A stretch of 64,000 nt of DNA from Nocardioides sp. BGMRC 2183. Lineage in GTDB: Bacteria; Actinomycetota; Actinomycetes; Propionibacteriales; Nocardioidaceae. The position numbers and the translations under genes are program-made. Below are positions 39,010 through 50,184 of the stretch, piece by piece (within the stretch, counting starts at the first letter, position 1; the number at the start of each line of letters is the position of its first letter). The stretch is taken from contig VSSA01000004.1 of the NCBI GenBank assembly GCA_008123405.1, positions 248,001 to 312,000 of the forward strand, written 5' to 3'. Below the pieces are notes generated by a model. It searched no databases and was not told where the DNA came from. It saw only the letters and a list, made by a program, of their open reading frames with translations.

Positions 39010-39729
39010 GTGACCCAGTCTTCGGAGCAGGACCCGCCGACGGGCGACCCGGTCGGTGACGTCGTCGCCGGGTGGAGCCCACGCCAGCCCCCGCAACCGG
39101 TCACGCTGACAGGCGCGCACGTCACGGTTCAGCCCCTCACCTCGGCCCGGTACGCCGACCTCTTCGCCACCACGTGCGACCCCGACGGCCCCGATCTGTG
39201 GACCTACCGTCCGGTGGAACGGCCCCGCACCCTGGCCGAGCTGTGGATGCACCTGGCCGGTGTCGCCGAGGCCGATCTGACCTTCGCCCTGGTGCCCGCC
39301 ACCGGCCCGAGCGCAGGCCGGGCCGCCGGGATCGCCTCGCTGGCCCGGGTCGAGCCTGCGCACGGCCAGATCGAGGTGGCAGGGGTGCTGCTGGGCACCG
39401 GCCTTGCCCGGACCACCGCCGCCACCGAGGCGATCCACCTGCTGATGCGCTACGCGTTCGACGACCTCGGCTACCGCCGGTTCGAGTGGAAGTGCGACAG
39501 CCTCAACGAGGCCTCCCGCCGCGCCGCGCTCCGGCTCGGGTTCGGCCACGAGGGACGGTTTCGTCAGCACCTGGTGGTCAAGGGCCGCAATCGCGACACC
39601 GACTGGTTCTCGGTCATCGACGCCGAGTGGCCACGCGTGCGCGACGGCCACCGGGCCTGGCTGGCGGCTGACAACTTCGACGCCGAGGGGCGGCAGCGGC
39701 GGTCGCTGGCGTCGTACCTGGCCGGGTAG
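39007..39729 (+). CDS. GNAT-family N-acetyltransferase (RimJ/RimL-like)
   Basis: 240 residues. The acetyl-CoA fold is recognisable: GAHVTVQPLTSARYADLF at about 38-55, IEVAGVLLGTGLARTTAATEAIHLLMRYAFDDLGYRRFEWKC split around the P-loop region near 130, and the C-terminal NEASRRAALRLGFGHEGRFRQH, a hallmark of RimJ/RimL-type enzymes. An N-terminal extension of about 30 residues is Pro-rich. Acceptor unknown. The start is chosen from the leaderless hexamer; GTG 39010 is equally possible. Confidence 0.82.
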   Translation: MVTQSSEQDPPTGDPVGDVVAGWSPRQPPQPVTLTGAHVTVQPLTSARYADLFATTCDPDGPDLWTYRPVERPRTLAELWMHLAGVAEADLTFALVPATGPSAGRAAGIASLARVEPAHGQIEVAGVLLGTGLARTTAATEAIHLLMRYAFDDLGYRRFEWKCDSLNEASRRAALRLGFGHEGRFRQHLVVKGRNRDTDWFSVIDAEWPRVRDGHRAWLAADNFDAEGRQRRSLASYLAG

Positions 39730-39766
39730 AGGATCAACTGTCGGCGTCCTGTGCCACGGTGGGCTG

Positions 39767-40189
39767 ATGGACCCGCGCATCAGCTTCGTCACCCTGGCCG
39801 TCACCGACCTCGCGGCCACCCGCCGCTTCTATGTCGACGGCCTGGGGTGGACACCCGAGCTCGAGGCGCCGGGGGAGGTGCTGATGATCCGGGTCGGTGA
39901 TCGCGTGGTGCTCTCGTTGTGGGATCGGGGCCATTTCGAGGCCGAGGTCGGTGCCCGGGCCGCAACGGACGGCGTGCCGCCGCTGACCCTGGCGCACAAC
40001 GTGGCCACCCCGGCGGAGGTGGATGCGGTGCTCGCTGAGGCGCGTGCTGCAGGCGCGCCGGAGGTCGCGGAGGGACAGCAACGCGCGTGGGGTGGCTACA
40101 CCGGCTACTTCTCCGACCCCGACGGCTTCCGCTGGGAGGTGGCGCACAACCCCGGCCCGATCGGGCTCTCGGTGCTTCCCGAGGGCTGA
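39767..40189 (+). CDS. VOC-family (glyoxalase/dioxygenase-like) protein
   Basis: 140 residues forming two beta-alpha-beta-beta-beta units: ISFVTLAVTDLAATRRFYVDGLGW and GGYTGYFSDPDGFRWEVAHN. Usual metal-ligand positions are only partly kept (Glu in WEV). Could be a lyase, dioxygenase-like or resistance protein; no substrate can be assigned. Lies 37 bases after the GNAT gene. Confidence 0.78.
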   Translation: MDPRISFVTLAVTDLAATRRFYVDGLGWTPELEAPGEVLMIRVGDRVVLSLWDRGHFEAEVGARAATDGVPPLTLAHNVATPAEVDAVLAEARAAGAPEVAEGQQRAWGGYTGYFSDPDGFRWEVAHNPGPIGLSVLPEG

Positions 40190-40249
40190 CCCGGCTCCAC
40201 CTGCAGTGCCACAGTGGTGGTGAACGACGATCCTTCAGGAGGCTTGACG

Positions 40250-40927
40250 ATGAGCGATCCGAAGCAGCGACTCAGCGAGCAGGAGGTGCGTGCGGCCCGC
40301 CTCGACGATTGGCGCCAGCTCCTCGGCCGGATCCGGGCCCGGTTCCGTACCGGTGACTTCGCCACCGGCCTGGTGCTGGTGGAACGGATCGGCGCCTCGG
40401 CGGAGGCGGCTGACCACCACCCCGACGTCTCGCTCACCTATCCGGAGGTGATCGTGACGCTGTCGAGCCATGACGTGCACGGGATCACCAGCCGCGACGT
40501 CGAGCTGGCCCGGGCGATCAGTGCCCACGCGGCCGATCTCGGTGTGGAGGCCGACGTGGCCGGGCTGACCGAGCTCGAGCTCGGTCTCGACACCCCCGCC
40601 GGCGAGCGGTTGGCTCCGTTCTACAGCGCGCTCCTTGGCAGCACGGTGCAGCAGGGCGAGCCGGTCCATCCCAGCGGGCAGGTCCCCACCGTGTGGTGGC
40701 AGGAGCCCGGTGAGCCGGACGAGGAGGGCCCGGCCCTGCCCGCGCCTGCGGTCGAGCAGCGCTGGCACTTCGACGTCTGGGTGCCGCACGACGAGGCAGA
40801 GCGGCGTCTGCAGGCGGTGCTCGACGCGGGCGGCACCCTGGTCAGCGACGCGGCGGCCCCGTCGTATTGGGTGATCGCGGACGCGGACGGCAACCGCAGC
40901 TGCATCTGCACCTCGGCAGGGCGCTGA
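40250..40927 (+). CDS. Pterin-4a-carbinolamine dehydratase-VOC fusion
   Basis: 225 residues. The first half (about 1-105) is a pterin-4a-carbinolamine dehydratase domain with the active-site pattern ADHHPDV, YPEVIVTLSSHDVHGITSRD and LARAISAHAAD. The second half (about 108-225) is a VOC-like domain (LELGLDTPAGERLAPFYSALLG, WHFDVWVPHDEAERRL, YWVIADADGN). Function: possibly pterin recycling or a protein-binding role; no pterin-dependent hydroxylase is in the window. CAGGAGG lies 7 bases before the ATG. Confidence 0.78.
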   Translation: MSDPKQRLSEQEVRAARLDDWRQLLGRIRARFRTGDFATGLVLVERIGASAEAADHHPDVSLTYPEVIVTLSSHDVHGITSRDVELARAISAHAADLGVEADVAGLTELELGLDTPAGERLAPFYSALLGSTVQQGEPVHPSGQVPTVWWQEPGEPDEEGPALPAPAVEQRWHFDVWVPHDEAERRLQAVLDAGGTLVSDAAAPSYWVIADADGNRSCICTSAGR

Positions 40928-41035
40928 GCAGCCAAAGGGGCGATTAACCGGGGGCGAGTAGCAAGGGGTGAGCGACGAGGGGCAGCCACATCGTGGGACC
41001 GGCGTACCAGCATTTGGGACGACTGGCACACTGTG

Positions 41036-41159
41036 CTGACGGGCAACGGACGGCCGCGTACGGTGGCACCATGCGCCACCTTCTCGTACGCACCGGACGC
41101 GCCGACTGAGATCAGTTCGCGCGTCCACCCCTCGTTGCCTCGCAACCGAGGGGTTTTTT
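41036..41159 (+). promoter_or_regulatory. ilvBNC attenuator: promoter, leader peptide and terminator
   Basis: CTGACG (41036-41041), 17 bases, TACGGT (41059-41064), then only 6 bases to ATG 41071. A 12-residue leader peptide (41071-41109) reads MRHLLVRTGRAD, with consecutive Leu-Leu-Val codons. A 7-bp hairpin (41096-41102 with 41119-41125) holds the leader stop codon in its loop. A terminator follows: 41128-41137 with 41143-41153 (one bulge) and six Ts (41154-41159). This is classical ribosome-stalling attenuation by charged Leu/Val tRNA. Confidence 0.85.
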
Positions 41160-41205
41160 GTTGAGTACGACGACCCACACCCCACGCAGGACAAGGACAA
41201 CGCGG

Positions 41206-44611
<3,406 letters not shown>

Positions 44612-44622
44612 CCTCCACCCCT

Positions 44623-44665
44623 CACGACGCCCCGCGCACCGATTGGTGTGTGGGGCGTCGTGTTT
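44623..44665 (+). terminator. Rho-independent terminator after ilvC
   Basis: An 18-bp stem (44623-44640 with 44645-44662, two G-U pairs) with loop GATT, followed by TTT. It lies 12 bases after the ilvC stop. Confidence 0.85.
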
Positions 44666-44671
44666 CGGGTG

Positions 44672-44765
44672 CCGGAGGTGTCGGTTTCCCCGGTGCACCG
44701 GGGAAACCGACACTTATCGGGCGTTGCAACCCCCGATAAGTGACAGGTTTGCCTGGGGCGTGGGG
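44672..44765. repeat. Dispersed 94-bp intergenic element, intact copy B
   Basis: Contains a 36-base perfect palindrome (44678-44695 is the exact reverse complement of 44696-44713) and a second 11-bp stem (44711-44721 with 44732-44742) whose loop holds the palindrome GTTGCAAC; the two stems share three bases. AAGTGACAGG at 44738-44747 and other blocks are collinear with copy A at 17457-17550. Confidence 0.7.
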
Positions 44766-44845
44766 CGGATGGGGCCGATGGTGTCACCGCACCCGTCGTC
44801 GTGGCGGGGCTGTCGCGCCGCGGCGGAGCATGGTTCCCTGACCTC

Positions 44846-45658
44846 ATGCCCGAACTCACTCTGGCCGGCCACGCCGGCGACCTCCACGTGCAGTCCTGGG
44901 AGCCCGCCGGCGCGCCGCGCTGCCTGGCGATCCTGGTCCACGGCTACGGCGAGCACATCGGTCGCTACGAGCACGTCGCTGTGCGACTGGTGGCCGAGGG
45001 CGCGGCCGTCTACGGGCTCGACCACCTCGGCCACGGCCGCAGCGCCGGTGAGCGGGTGCTGATCGGCGACTTCGAGCCGGTCGTCGACGACGTGCACACG
45101 CTGGTCGAGCATGCCCGCGCCACTCACCCAGCTCTGCCGGTGGTGATGATCGGTCACTCGATGGGCGGCATGATCGCGGCCCGCTACGCCCAGCGGTACG
45201 GCGAGGGGCTGGCCTGCGTCGTGCTCTCGGGTCCGGTGCTGGGCCGGTGGGACGCCGTCGACGCCCTGCTCGCCGCCGAGGAGATCCCCGATGCACCGAT
45301 CGACCCGTCGACCCTGTCCCGCGATCCGTCGGTAGGGGAGGCCTACGTGGCCGACGAGCTGGTCTGGCACGGTCCGTTCAAGCGGCCCACGCTGGAGGCG
45401 CTGAGCACCACCATCGCGGCCATCGACGCGACCGGCGCGGTCACCTCGACACCGGTGCTGTGGCTGCACGGCGAGGAGGACCAGTTGGTGCCGATCGAGG
45501 GGAGTCGGACCGGTTGGCAGCGACTCCGGGGCCCCGACGCGGAAGAACGGAGCTATCCGGGCGCCCGTCACGAGATCTTCAACGAGACCAACCAGGACGA
45601 GGTGCTCGACGACGTGGTCGAGTTCGTGAACCGGCAGCTCAGCCGGGTCAGCCGCTGA
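44846..45658 (+). CDS. Monoacylglycerol-lipase-like alpha/beta hydrolase
   Basis: 270 residues of the lysophospholipase/monoglyceride lipase group (PldB): oxyanion HGYGEHIGRYEHVA, GLDHLGHGRS, nucleophile GHSMGG, LHGEEDQLVPIEGS with catalytic Asp, and the histidine in YPGARHEIFNE. Probably acts on monoacylglycerols or lysolipids in the cytosol. No clear Shine-Dalgarno before ATG 44846. Converges with and overlaps the next gene by 11 bases. Confidence 0.85.
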   Translation: MPELTLAGHAGDLHVQSWEPAGAPRCLAILVHGYGEHIGRYEHVAVRLVAEGAAVYGLDHLGHGRSAGERVLIGDFEPVVDDVHTLVEHARATHPALPVVMIGHSMGGMIAARYAQRYGEGLACVVLSGPVLGRWDAVDALLAAEEIPDAPIDPSTLSRDPSVGEAYVADELVWHGPFKRPTLEALSTTIAAIDATGAVTSTPVLWLHGEEDQLVPIEGSRTGWQRLRGPDAEERSYPGARHEIFNETNQDEVLDDVVEFVNRQLSRVSR

Positions 45659-46082
45659 CCACCAGCAGCACCGCGCCGACCCCGACCAGGCCGACGCCGG
45701 CCCATTGCAGCCCGGAGAGCCGCTCTCCGAGCAGGGTGACGCCGAAGATGGCCACCAGCACCACGCTCAGCTTGTCCACCGGTGCGACCAGCGCGGCATC
45801 GCCCACCTTCAGCGCCCGGAAGTAGCAGATCCACGACGCACCGGTGGCCAGCCCGGAGAGCACCAGGAAGATCCAGGTCCGGGTCGAGACCCCGCCGGGG
45901 GAGTGGAACTTCCCGAGCGCCAGCAGGATCAGACCGAGGGTCACCAGGATCACGACGGTGCGGATGAAGGTGGCCACGTCGGAGTCGATCCCGGCCACGC
46001 CGACCTTGGCGAAGATCGCGGTCAGTGCCGCGAAGACCGCCGAGAGCAACGCCCAGAACCACCACGCATCGCTGAGGTCCAT
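45648..46082 (-). CDS. Single-repeat EamA-type membrane protein
   Basis: 144 residues with four or five helices (WWFWALLSAVFAALTAIFAKVG, IRTVVILVTLGLILLAL, GLATGASWICYFRALKVG, WAGVGLVGVGAVLLVV). One EamA unit, half the usual DMT exporter, so it must dimerise. Function unknown. ATG 46082 has AAAGG about 7 bases upstream; divergent from the patatin gene. Confidence 0.82.
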   Translation of the reverse strand: MDLSDAWWFWALLSAVFAALTAIFAKVGVAGIDSDVATFIRTVVILVTLGLILLALGKFHSPGGVSTRTWIFLVLSGLATGASWICYFRALKVGDAALVAPVDKLSVVLVAIFGVTLLGERLSGLQWAGVGLVGVGAVLLVVSG

Positions 46083-46160
46083 GGCTGGCCTTTCGTCGTA
46101 CCGGACGGGCCGGCACGACGTTAGTACGCCTGCGGCACCTGTTCGTGGGAGCATCGCCGG

Positions 46161-47009
46161 GTGACGATCGGGTTCGTGCTCGGCGGGGGTGGCGTCCGCG
46201 GCGCCGTGCATGTGGGCATGCTGCAGGCGCTGTTCGAGGCCGACATCCGGCCCGATCTGGTGGTGGGGACCTCGATCGGGGCGATCACCGGGGCAGCTGT
46301 CGCCGCCGACCCGACCTCGAGCGTGGTCGACCGGCTCACCGCGGCCTGGTCCTCCCCGGCGGCGGCTCGGGTCTACGGCCAACCCTGGTACCAGCAGCTG
46401 CGTCGCTTCGCCCGGAGCCGGATCAACCTCTACGACCCGGCGCCACTGCGCGCCCTGATCACCGAGGCGGCCGACGGGCGGGAGACCTTCGCCGAGCTCG
46501 CCGTGCCGCTGGTCGTCTCCGCTGCCTGCATCGAGACCGCCTCGGAGGAGTGGTTCGACACCGGTCCGTTGATCCAGGCAGTGCTCGCCTCGGCCTCGGT
46601 GCCGGGCGCCCTGCCCCCGACACCGGTCGGGGACCGGCACTATCTGGATGGCGGACTGGTCAACTCGATCCCGTTGGGGGAGGCGATCCGGCGCGGTGCG
46701 ACCACCGTCTACGTGCTGCAGGTCGGACGGATCGAGGAGCCGTTGACCGCGCCCCACAACGCCGCCGACGTGGCCCGGGTGGCGTTCGAGATCGCGCGCC
46801 GCCACCGCTTCTTCCGCGAGCTCGAGAACGCACCGGAAGGCGTCACGGTGCACGTCCTGCCGACCGGGGGCGCTCTGCCCGGCGACGAGAAGCTCGGAGC
46901 CTTCAAGCGCCTGGACACCACCGAGCACCGCATCGAGCAGGCCTACACCCACACCCGCGAGTACCTGGCTCGGGTCCGGGCCGATGCCGAGGACGGAGGC
47001 AGCAGGTGA
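46161..47009 (+). CDS. Patatin-like phospholipase
   Basis: 282 residues. The patatin catalytic dyad is clear: oxyanion GGGGVRGAVHVG (8-19), nucleophile GTSIG (about residue 37) and the Asp of DGGLVNSIP (about 165). Likely a cytosolic lipid acyl hydrolase. GTGA overlap with the following acyltransferase gene, so deacylation and reacylation of lipids may be coupled. Confidence 0.88.
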   Translation: MTIGFVLGGGGVRGAVHVGMLQALFEADIRPDLVVGTSIGAITGAAVAADPTSSVVDRLTAAWSSPAAARVYGQPWYQQLRRFARSRINLYDPAPLRALITEAADGRETFAELAVPLVVSAACIETASEEWFDTGPLIQAVLASASVPGALPPTPVGDRHYLDGGLVNSIPLGEAIRRGATTVYVLQVGRIEEPLTAPHNAADVARVAFEIARRHRFFRELENAPEGVTVHVLPTGGALPGDEKLGAFKRLDTTEHRIEQAYTHTREYLARVRADAEDGGSR

Positions 47010-48052
47010 TCGCCCCGCCGCCCCGTCCGGTACGACGCCTGGTGCTCGCCCCCGCCGTCGTCCTGCTCGCGCTGCTGGCAGTGCCGACCACGGCGATGCT
47101 CGCCCTGGTCGTCGGTGCGGCCCTGACCTGGGTGCTTCCCGGTCGGCTCCGCGTGGTGCGCGTGCTGTGGATGGCGGCGTTCTACGTGATCTGGGATGCG
47201 CTCGCCCTGCTGCTGTTGTTCGGTCTGTGGATCGCGTCGGGCTTCGGGTGGGCCCTGGACCGTCAGTGGTTCCGCCGGGCACACGTGCGCCTGGCCCGGC
47301 GCATGCTGGACCTGCTGTTCTGGCAGGCCGGTTGGACGCTGCGGCTGAGGATCGAGGTGGAGGTCGACGACGACCTGGTGCTGCCCGACGTACCGCTGCT
47401 GGTGGTGAGTCGGCATGCCGGCCCGGGTGACTCCTTCATCCTGGTCCACGAGCTGCTCAGCCGCGCCCGGCGCGGACCGGCGATCGTGCTCAAGGACACG
47501 CTGCAGTGGGACCCTGCCATCGACGTGCTGCTCAACCGGCTGCCGTCGGCCTTCGTCACGCCGGCGGGTCGGCGTCGCCCCGGTCAGCCCTCGACCCGCG
47601 GCACGATCGCCCGGATCGCCGGCGACCTGGACGCCGACCAGGCGCTGGTGCTCTTCCCCGAGGGCGGCAACGTCACGCCGGCGCGGCGTACCCGTCGGAT
47701 CGCGGCGCTGCGCGAGGCAGGTCAGGAGGAGCTGGCGGTGCGGGCGGAGGCGATGCCGCACGTGATGGCGCCGCACGCCGGCGGCTTCAGCACCGCGCTC
47801 GAGGCACTGGAGGACCGCGGCGGTGCGGCGGTGCTGGTGGTGGCGCACACCGGGCTGGAACGGCTGGTCACGGTCCGCGACATCTGGCGCGAGCTGCCGA
47901 TGGACAAGACGATCGTCCTCGGCGGCTGGGTCACCCTCGTCGCCGACCTGCCCGCCGAGCCGGAACAGCGCGCCGCCTGGCTCTTCGACCAGTGGGGTCG
48001 GGTCGACGCGTGGATCCAGCAGCGCACCCCCGCCGACCCCACCCCCCGTTGA
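47006..48052 (+). CDS. PlsC-like lysophospholipid acyltransferase
   Basis: 348 residues. N-terminal hydrophobic helices (about 10-85, VLAPAVVLLALLAVPTTAML and VIWDALALLLLFGLWIAS), then the acyltransferase HX4D motif SRHAGPGDS (about 135) and the FPEGGNVT motif (about 215). Acylates glycerolipid intermediates at the membrane; exact acceptor unknown. Starts in GTGA overlap with the patatin gene; its stop codon lies at the edge of the 22-bp tandem repeat. Confidence 0.84.
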   Translation: MIAPPPRPVRRLVLAPAVVLLALLAVPTTAMLALVVGAALTWVLPGRLRVVRVLWMAAFYVIWDALALLLLFGLWIASGFGWALDRQWFRRAHVRLARRMLDLLFWQAGWTLRLRIEVEVDDDLVLPDVPLLVVSRHAGPGDSFILVHELLSRARRGPAIVLKDTLQWDPAIDVLLNRLPSAFVTPAGRRRPGQPSTRGTIARIAGDLDADQALVLFPEGGNVTPARRTRRIAALREAGQEELAVRAEAMPHVMAPHAGGFSTALEALEDRGGAAVLVVAHTGLERLVTVRDIWRELPMDKTIVLGGWVTLVADLPAEPEQRAAWLFDQWGRVDAWIQQRTPADPTPR

Positions 48053-48114
48053 GTTGGCCTTTTGGGCCCGATGAGTTGGCCTTTTGGGCCCGTCGAGTTG
48101 GCCTTTCGGGCCGT
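48051..48114. repeat. Three 22-bp tandem repeats after acyltransferase gene
   Basis: Units start at 48051, 48073 and 48095 with consensus GAGTTGGCCTTTTGGGCCCG plus two variable bases; the third is shortened and has one C for T. Each unit can fold GGCC-TTTTG-GGCC. The first overlaps the TGA stop. No CRISPR-like spacers. Confidence 0.8.
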
Positions 48115-48120
48115 CCACAA

Positions 48121-48151
48121 CGACGCCCCGCGGTGGCTCCGCGGGGCGTCG
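48121..48151. terminator. Bidirectional terminator, 13-bp stem
   Basis: 48121-48133 pairs perfectly with 48139-48151 around loop TGGCT. It lies between the convergent acyltransferase and ABC-2 genes. Confidence 0.75.
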
Positions 48152-48160
48152 CTGCGCCGT

Positions 48161-48283
48161 TCAGTGCTGGTACGGGGGAGGGGGTGCGGCGCGCAGCAGC
48201 CGCATCCTGGCCACCGCGACCTGGGCCCGGTGCCTGCGCCGCGAGCGAACCGTCCGCTCGGTGCCCGGGGCGCGCCGCGTCAT
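48161..48283 (-). CDS. Possible small Arg-rich protein coupled to ABC-2 permease
   Basis: A 40-codon frame starts at ATG 48283, overlapping the permease stop (TGATG), and reads MTRRAPGTERTVRSRRRH at the N-terminus and ends PPPPYQH. It is strongly basic with no membrane segment. The start overlap suggests translational coupling, but high GC content makes chance frames common. Function unknown. Confidence 0.35.
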   Translation of the reverse strand: MTRRAPGTERTVRSRRRHRAQVAVARMRLLRAAPPPPYQH

Positions 48284-49125
48284 CACTTGACCTCCGAGCG
48301 CAGCACGGCCCAGAGGCCGACGAGCATCGGCAGCACCAGCCAGATCCCCGCAGTCACCCCGAGCTGGGCCCACTGCTCGCTGGTCAGAGCCGTGTCGTAC
48401 AGCGGGTAGGTGGCCATGTTGAGGTCGAACCACGCGCCGTGGTCGGCCCACCACTGCTGGTTGCTGGCCAGCGCCGAGGAGACCCCGGGCAGCACCAACG
48501 AGTAGACGAAGTAGCCGACGATGCCGGCCGCTGAGCTGCGCAGCAGCACGCCGAGGGTGAAGCCCATCAGCATCCCGATCGAGTTGGCCAGCACGATCTG
48601 AGCGAACTCCCGCGCCGAGACGTTCCAGACGACGTCCACGCCGGCGATCGACGAGCCGATCAGGTTGCCGAGCGCCCCCACCCCGAGCGCGATCGCCATG
48701 CCGGCGACACCGACGGCGACGGTGAGCAGCCACTTCGCCGCGATCACCCGCGACCGGCTCGGGACCATGGTGAAGGTGGCGAGACCGGTGCGCTGGCTCC
48801 ATTCACCGGTCACCGACAAGATCGCGATGATCGGCAGGATCACCGACATCGGGATCCCGATCGCGGAGGCGAAGCTCTCGAAGTCCAGGTCGGCCTCGGG
48901 GGCGAAGATGATCGTCGCGCCAGTGGCCACCACGGAGAGGATCACGATGCTGGCCATCAGCCAGAAGCCGGAGCGAGTGTCGAACATCTTGCGGAGCTCG
49001 ACGCCGAGCACTCGGGTGAACGGGATCGGGGCGACCTCGGCCCGCGGACGTCGTACGGCGGGCGGCTCGGTGGTCACCGGAGCGGTCGTCACCGTCGGGG
49101 TTGCGGTGCTGGTCGAGGCGTTCAT
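48283..49125 (-). CDS. ABC-2 type exporter permease
   Basis: 280 residues; a Thr/Pro-rich cytosolic N-terminus (1-45), then six helices (SGFWLMASIVILSVVATGATI, IGIPMSVILPIIAILSV, AAKWLLTVAVGVAGMAIALG, and three more). EWSQRTGLATFTMVPSR is a typical ABC-2 loop. Partner of the ATPase gene just upstream on this strand, overlapping by 4 bases (ATGA). Substrate unknown. Confidence 0.88.
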   Translation of the reverse strand: MNASTSTATPTVTTAPVTTEPPAVRRPRAEVAPIPFTRVLGVELRKMFDTRSGFWLMASIVILSVVATGATIIFAPEADLDFESFASAIGIPMSVILPIIAILSVTGEWSQRTGLATFTMVPSRSRVIAAKWLLTVAVGVAGMAIALGVGALGNLIGSSIAGVDVVWNVSAREFAQIVLANSIGMLMGFTLGVLLRSSAAGIVGYFVYSLVLPGVSSALASNQQWWADHGAWFDLNMATYPLYDTALTSEQWAQLGVTAGIWLVLPMLVGLWAVLRSEVK

Positions 49126-50021
49126 GCTGCGACTCCTTCGCGCTGGGTCTGGGCGGTGAGCTCGAGGAAGATCTCCTCCAGTCCGGCGCCGTCGGCGGCG
49201 CGGAGCTCGGTGACGGGGATGCCGGCCGCGAAGGCGGCGCGGCCGACGGCTGCCAGGTCGCTCTCGGCGCGCAGGGCGTCGCTGCCGGAGGGATGCACCG
49301 TGATGCCGGCCTCGGTCAGCGCCGCGGCCAGCGCGACGGAGTCCTCGGCACGGACCAGCGTGCCGGCGGTGGCGAGCAGTTCCTCCTTGGTGCCGCCGGC
49401 GACGATCTCGCCGTTGCCGATGACGATGATGTCGTCGGCGATCACCTCGATCTCGTGCAACAGGTGCGAGGAGAGCAGCACAGTGCCGCCGTCGTCGGCG
49501 AACCGCCGCAGCAGGTCGCGCATCCAGCGGATGCCGGCCGGGTCCAGTCCGTTGGCCGGCTCGTCGAGGATGAGTACCTCGGGGTCGCCGATCAGGGCCG
49601 CGGCGATCCCGAGGCGCTGACGCATGCCGAGGGAGTAGTTGCGGACCCGGCGACCTGCCTCCTCCTCGGTCAGGCTGACCAGGTCGAGCATCTCGCTGAC
49701 CCGGCTCTTCGGCATCCCGATGGTGCGGGCGGCGAGGGTGAGGATCTCCCGCCCGGTGCGGCCGGCGTGTTGCGCGGAGGCGTCCAGCAGTACGCCGACC
49801 TCCCGGCCGGGGTTGGGCAGGTCGGCGAAGCGACGGCCGAGGACGGTCGCCGACCCGGAGGTGGGCTCGGTGAGGCCGACCATCACCCGCATCGAGGTGG
49901 ACTTGCCGGCGCCGTTCGGCCCGAGGAAGCCGGTGACCCGGCCCGCTTCGGCGGTGAAGCTGATGTGGTCGACGGCGGTGTAGCCGCCGTACCGCTTGGT
50001 CAGGGCATCGATCGTGATCAT
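49122..50021 (-). CDS. ABC-2 exporter ATPase
   Basis: 299 residues, DrrA/CcmA-like. Walker A GPNGAGKST near 33, Q-loop/GVLLDASAQHAGRTGREIL, signature YSLGMRQRLGIA, Walker B VLILDEPANGLDP, H-loop SSHLL, then an approximately 80-residue C-terminal regulatory domain. These residues mark the BcrA/NatA-type actinobacterial exporter group. ATG 50021 has GGTGGA upstream. Confidence 0.9.
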   Translation of the reverse strand: MITIDALTKRYGGYTAVDHISFTAEAGRVTGFLGPNGAGKSTSMRVMVGLTEPTSGSATVLGRRFADLPNPGREVGVLLDASAQHAGRTGREILTLAARTIGMPKSRVSEMLDLVSLTEEEAGRRVRNYSLGMRQRLGIAAALIGDPEVLILDEPANGLDPAGIRWMRDLLRRFADDGGTVLLSSHLLHEIEVIADDIIVIGNGEIVAGGTKEELLATAGTLVRAEDSVALAAALTEAGITVHPSGSDALRAESDLAAVGRAAFAAGIPVTELRAADGAGLEEIFLELTAQTQREGVAA

Positions 50022-50184
50022 GGGCTCCACCCTCGCCGCGCGCAGGCCTCCTGCGCGTCGGGCACTGCCCTGGCTTCCGCCCCGGTCCGACCCCGAGGTC
50101 GGTCTCAGGGGTGACCCCGAGACCGGTGTCGGAGGAGGGTCAGGTTCACGGGAAGGTACGGCGCCCGCCCGGTGTTGTGCCGAC
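50022..50184. promoter_or_regulatory. Divergent regulatory region, ABC-2 exporter / DsbA-like gene
   Basis: Holds an 8-bp hairpin in the exporter leader (50039-50046 with 50050-50057), a direct repeat GACCCCGAG (50089-50097 and 50113-50121) and an imperfect inverted repeat (50093-50106 with 50119-50132, 11 of 14 matching). These may be regulator-binding sites. TGTTGT (50173-50178) lies 6 bases before the DsbA-like ATG, a weak leaderless -10. Confidence 0.35.

Noticed and set aside
41158-41160. TTG 41158 as ilvB start
   Set aside because: It lies in the attenuator T run; ATG 41206 has a Shine-Dalgarno and gives the usual N-terminus.
48051-48114. CRISPR array
   Set aside because: Three directly adjoining 22-bp units without unique spacers and no cas genes.
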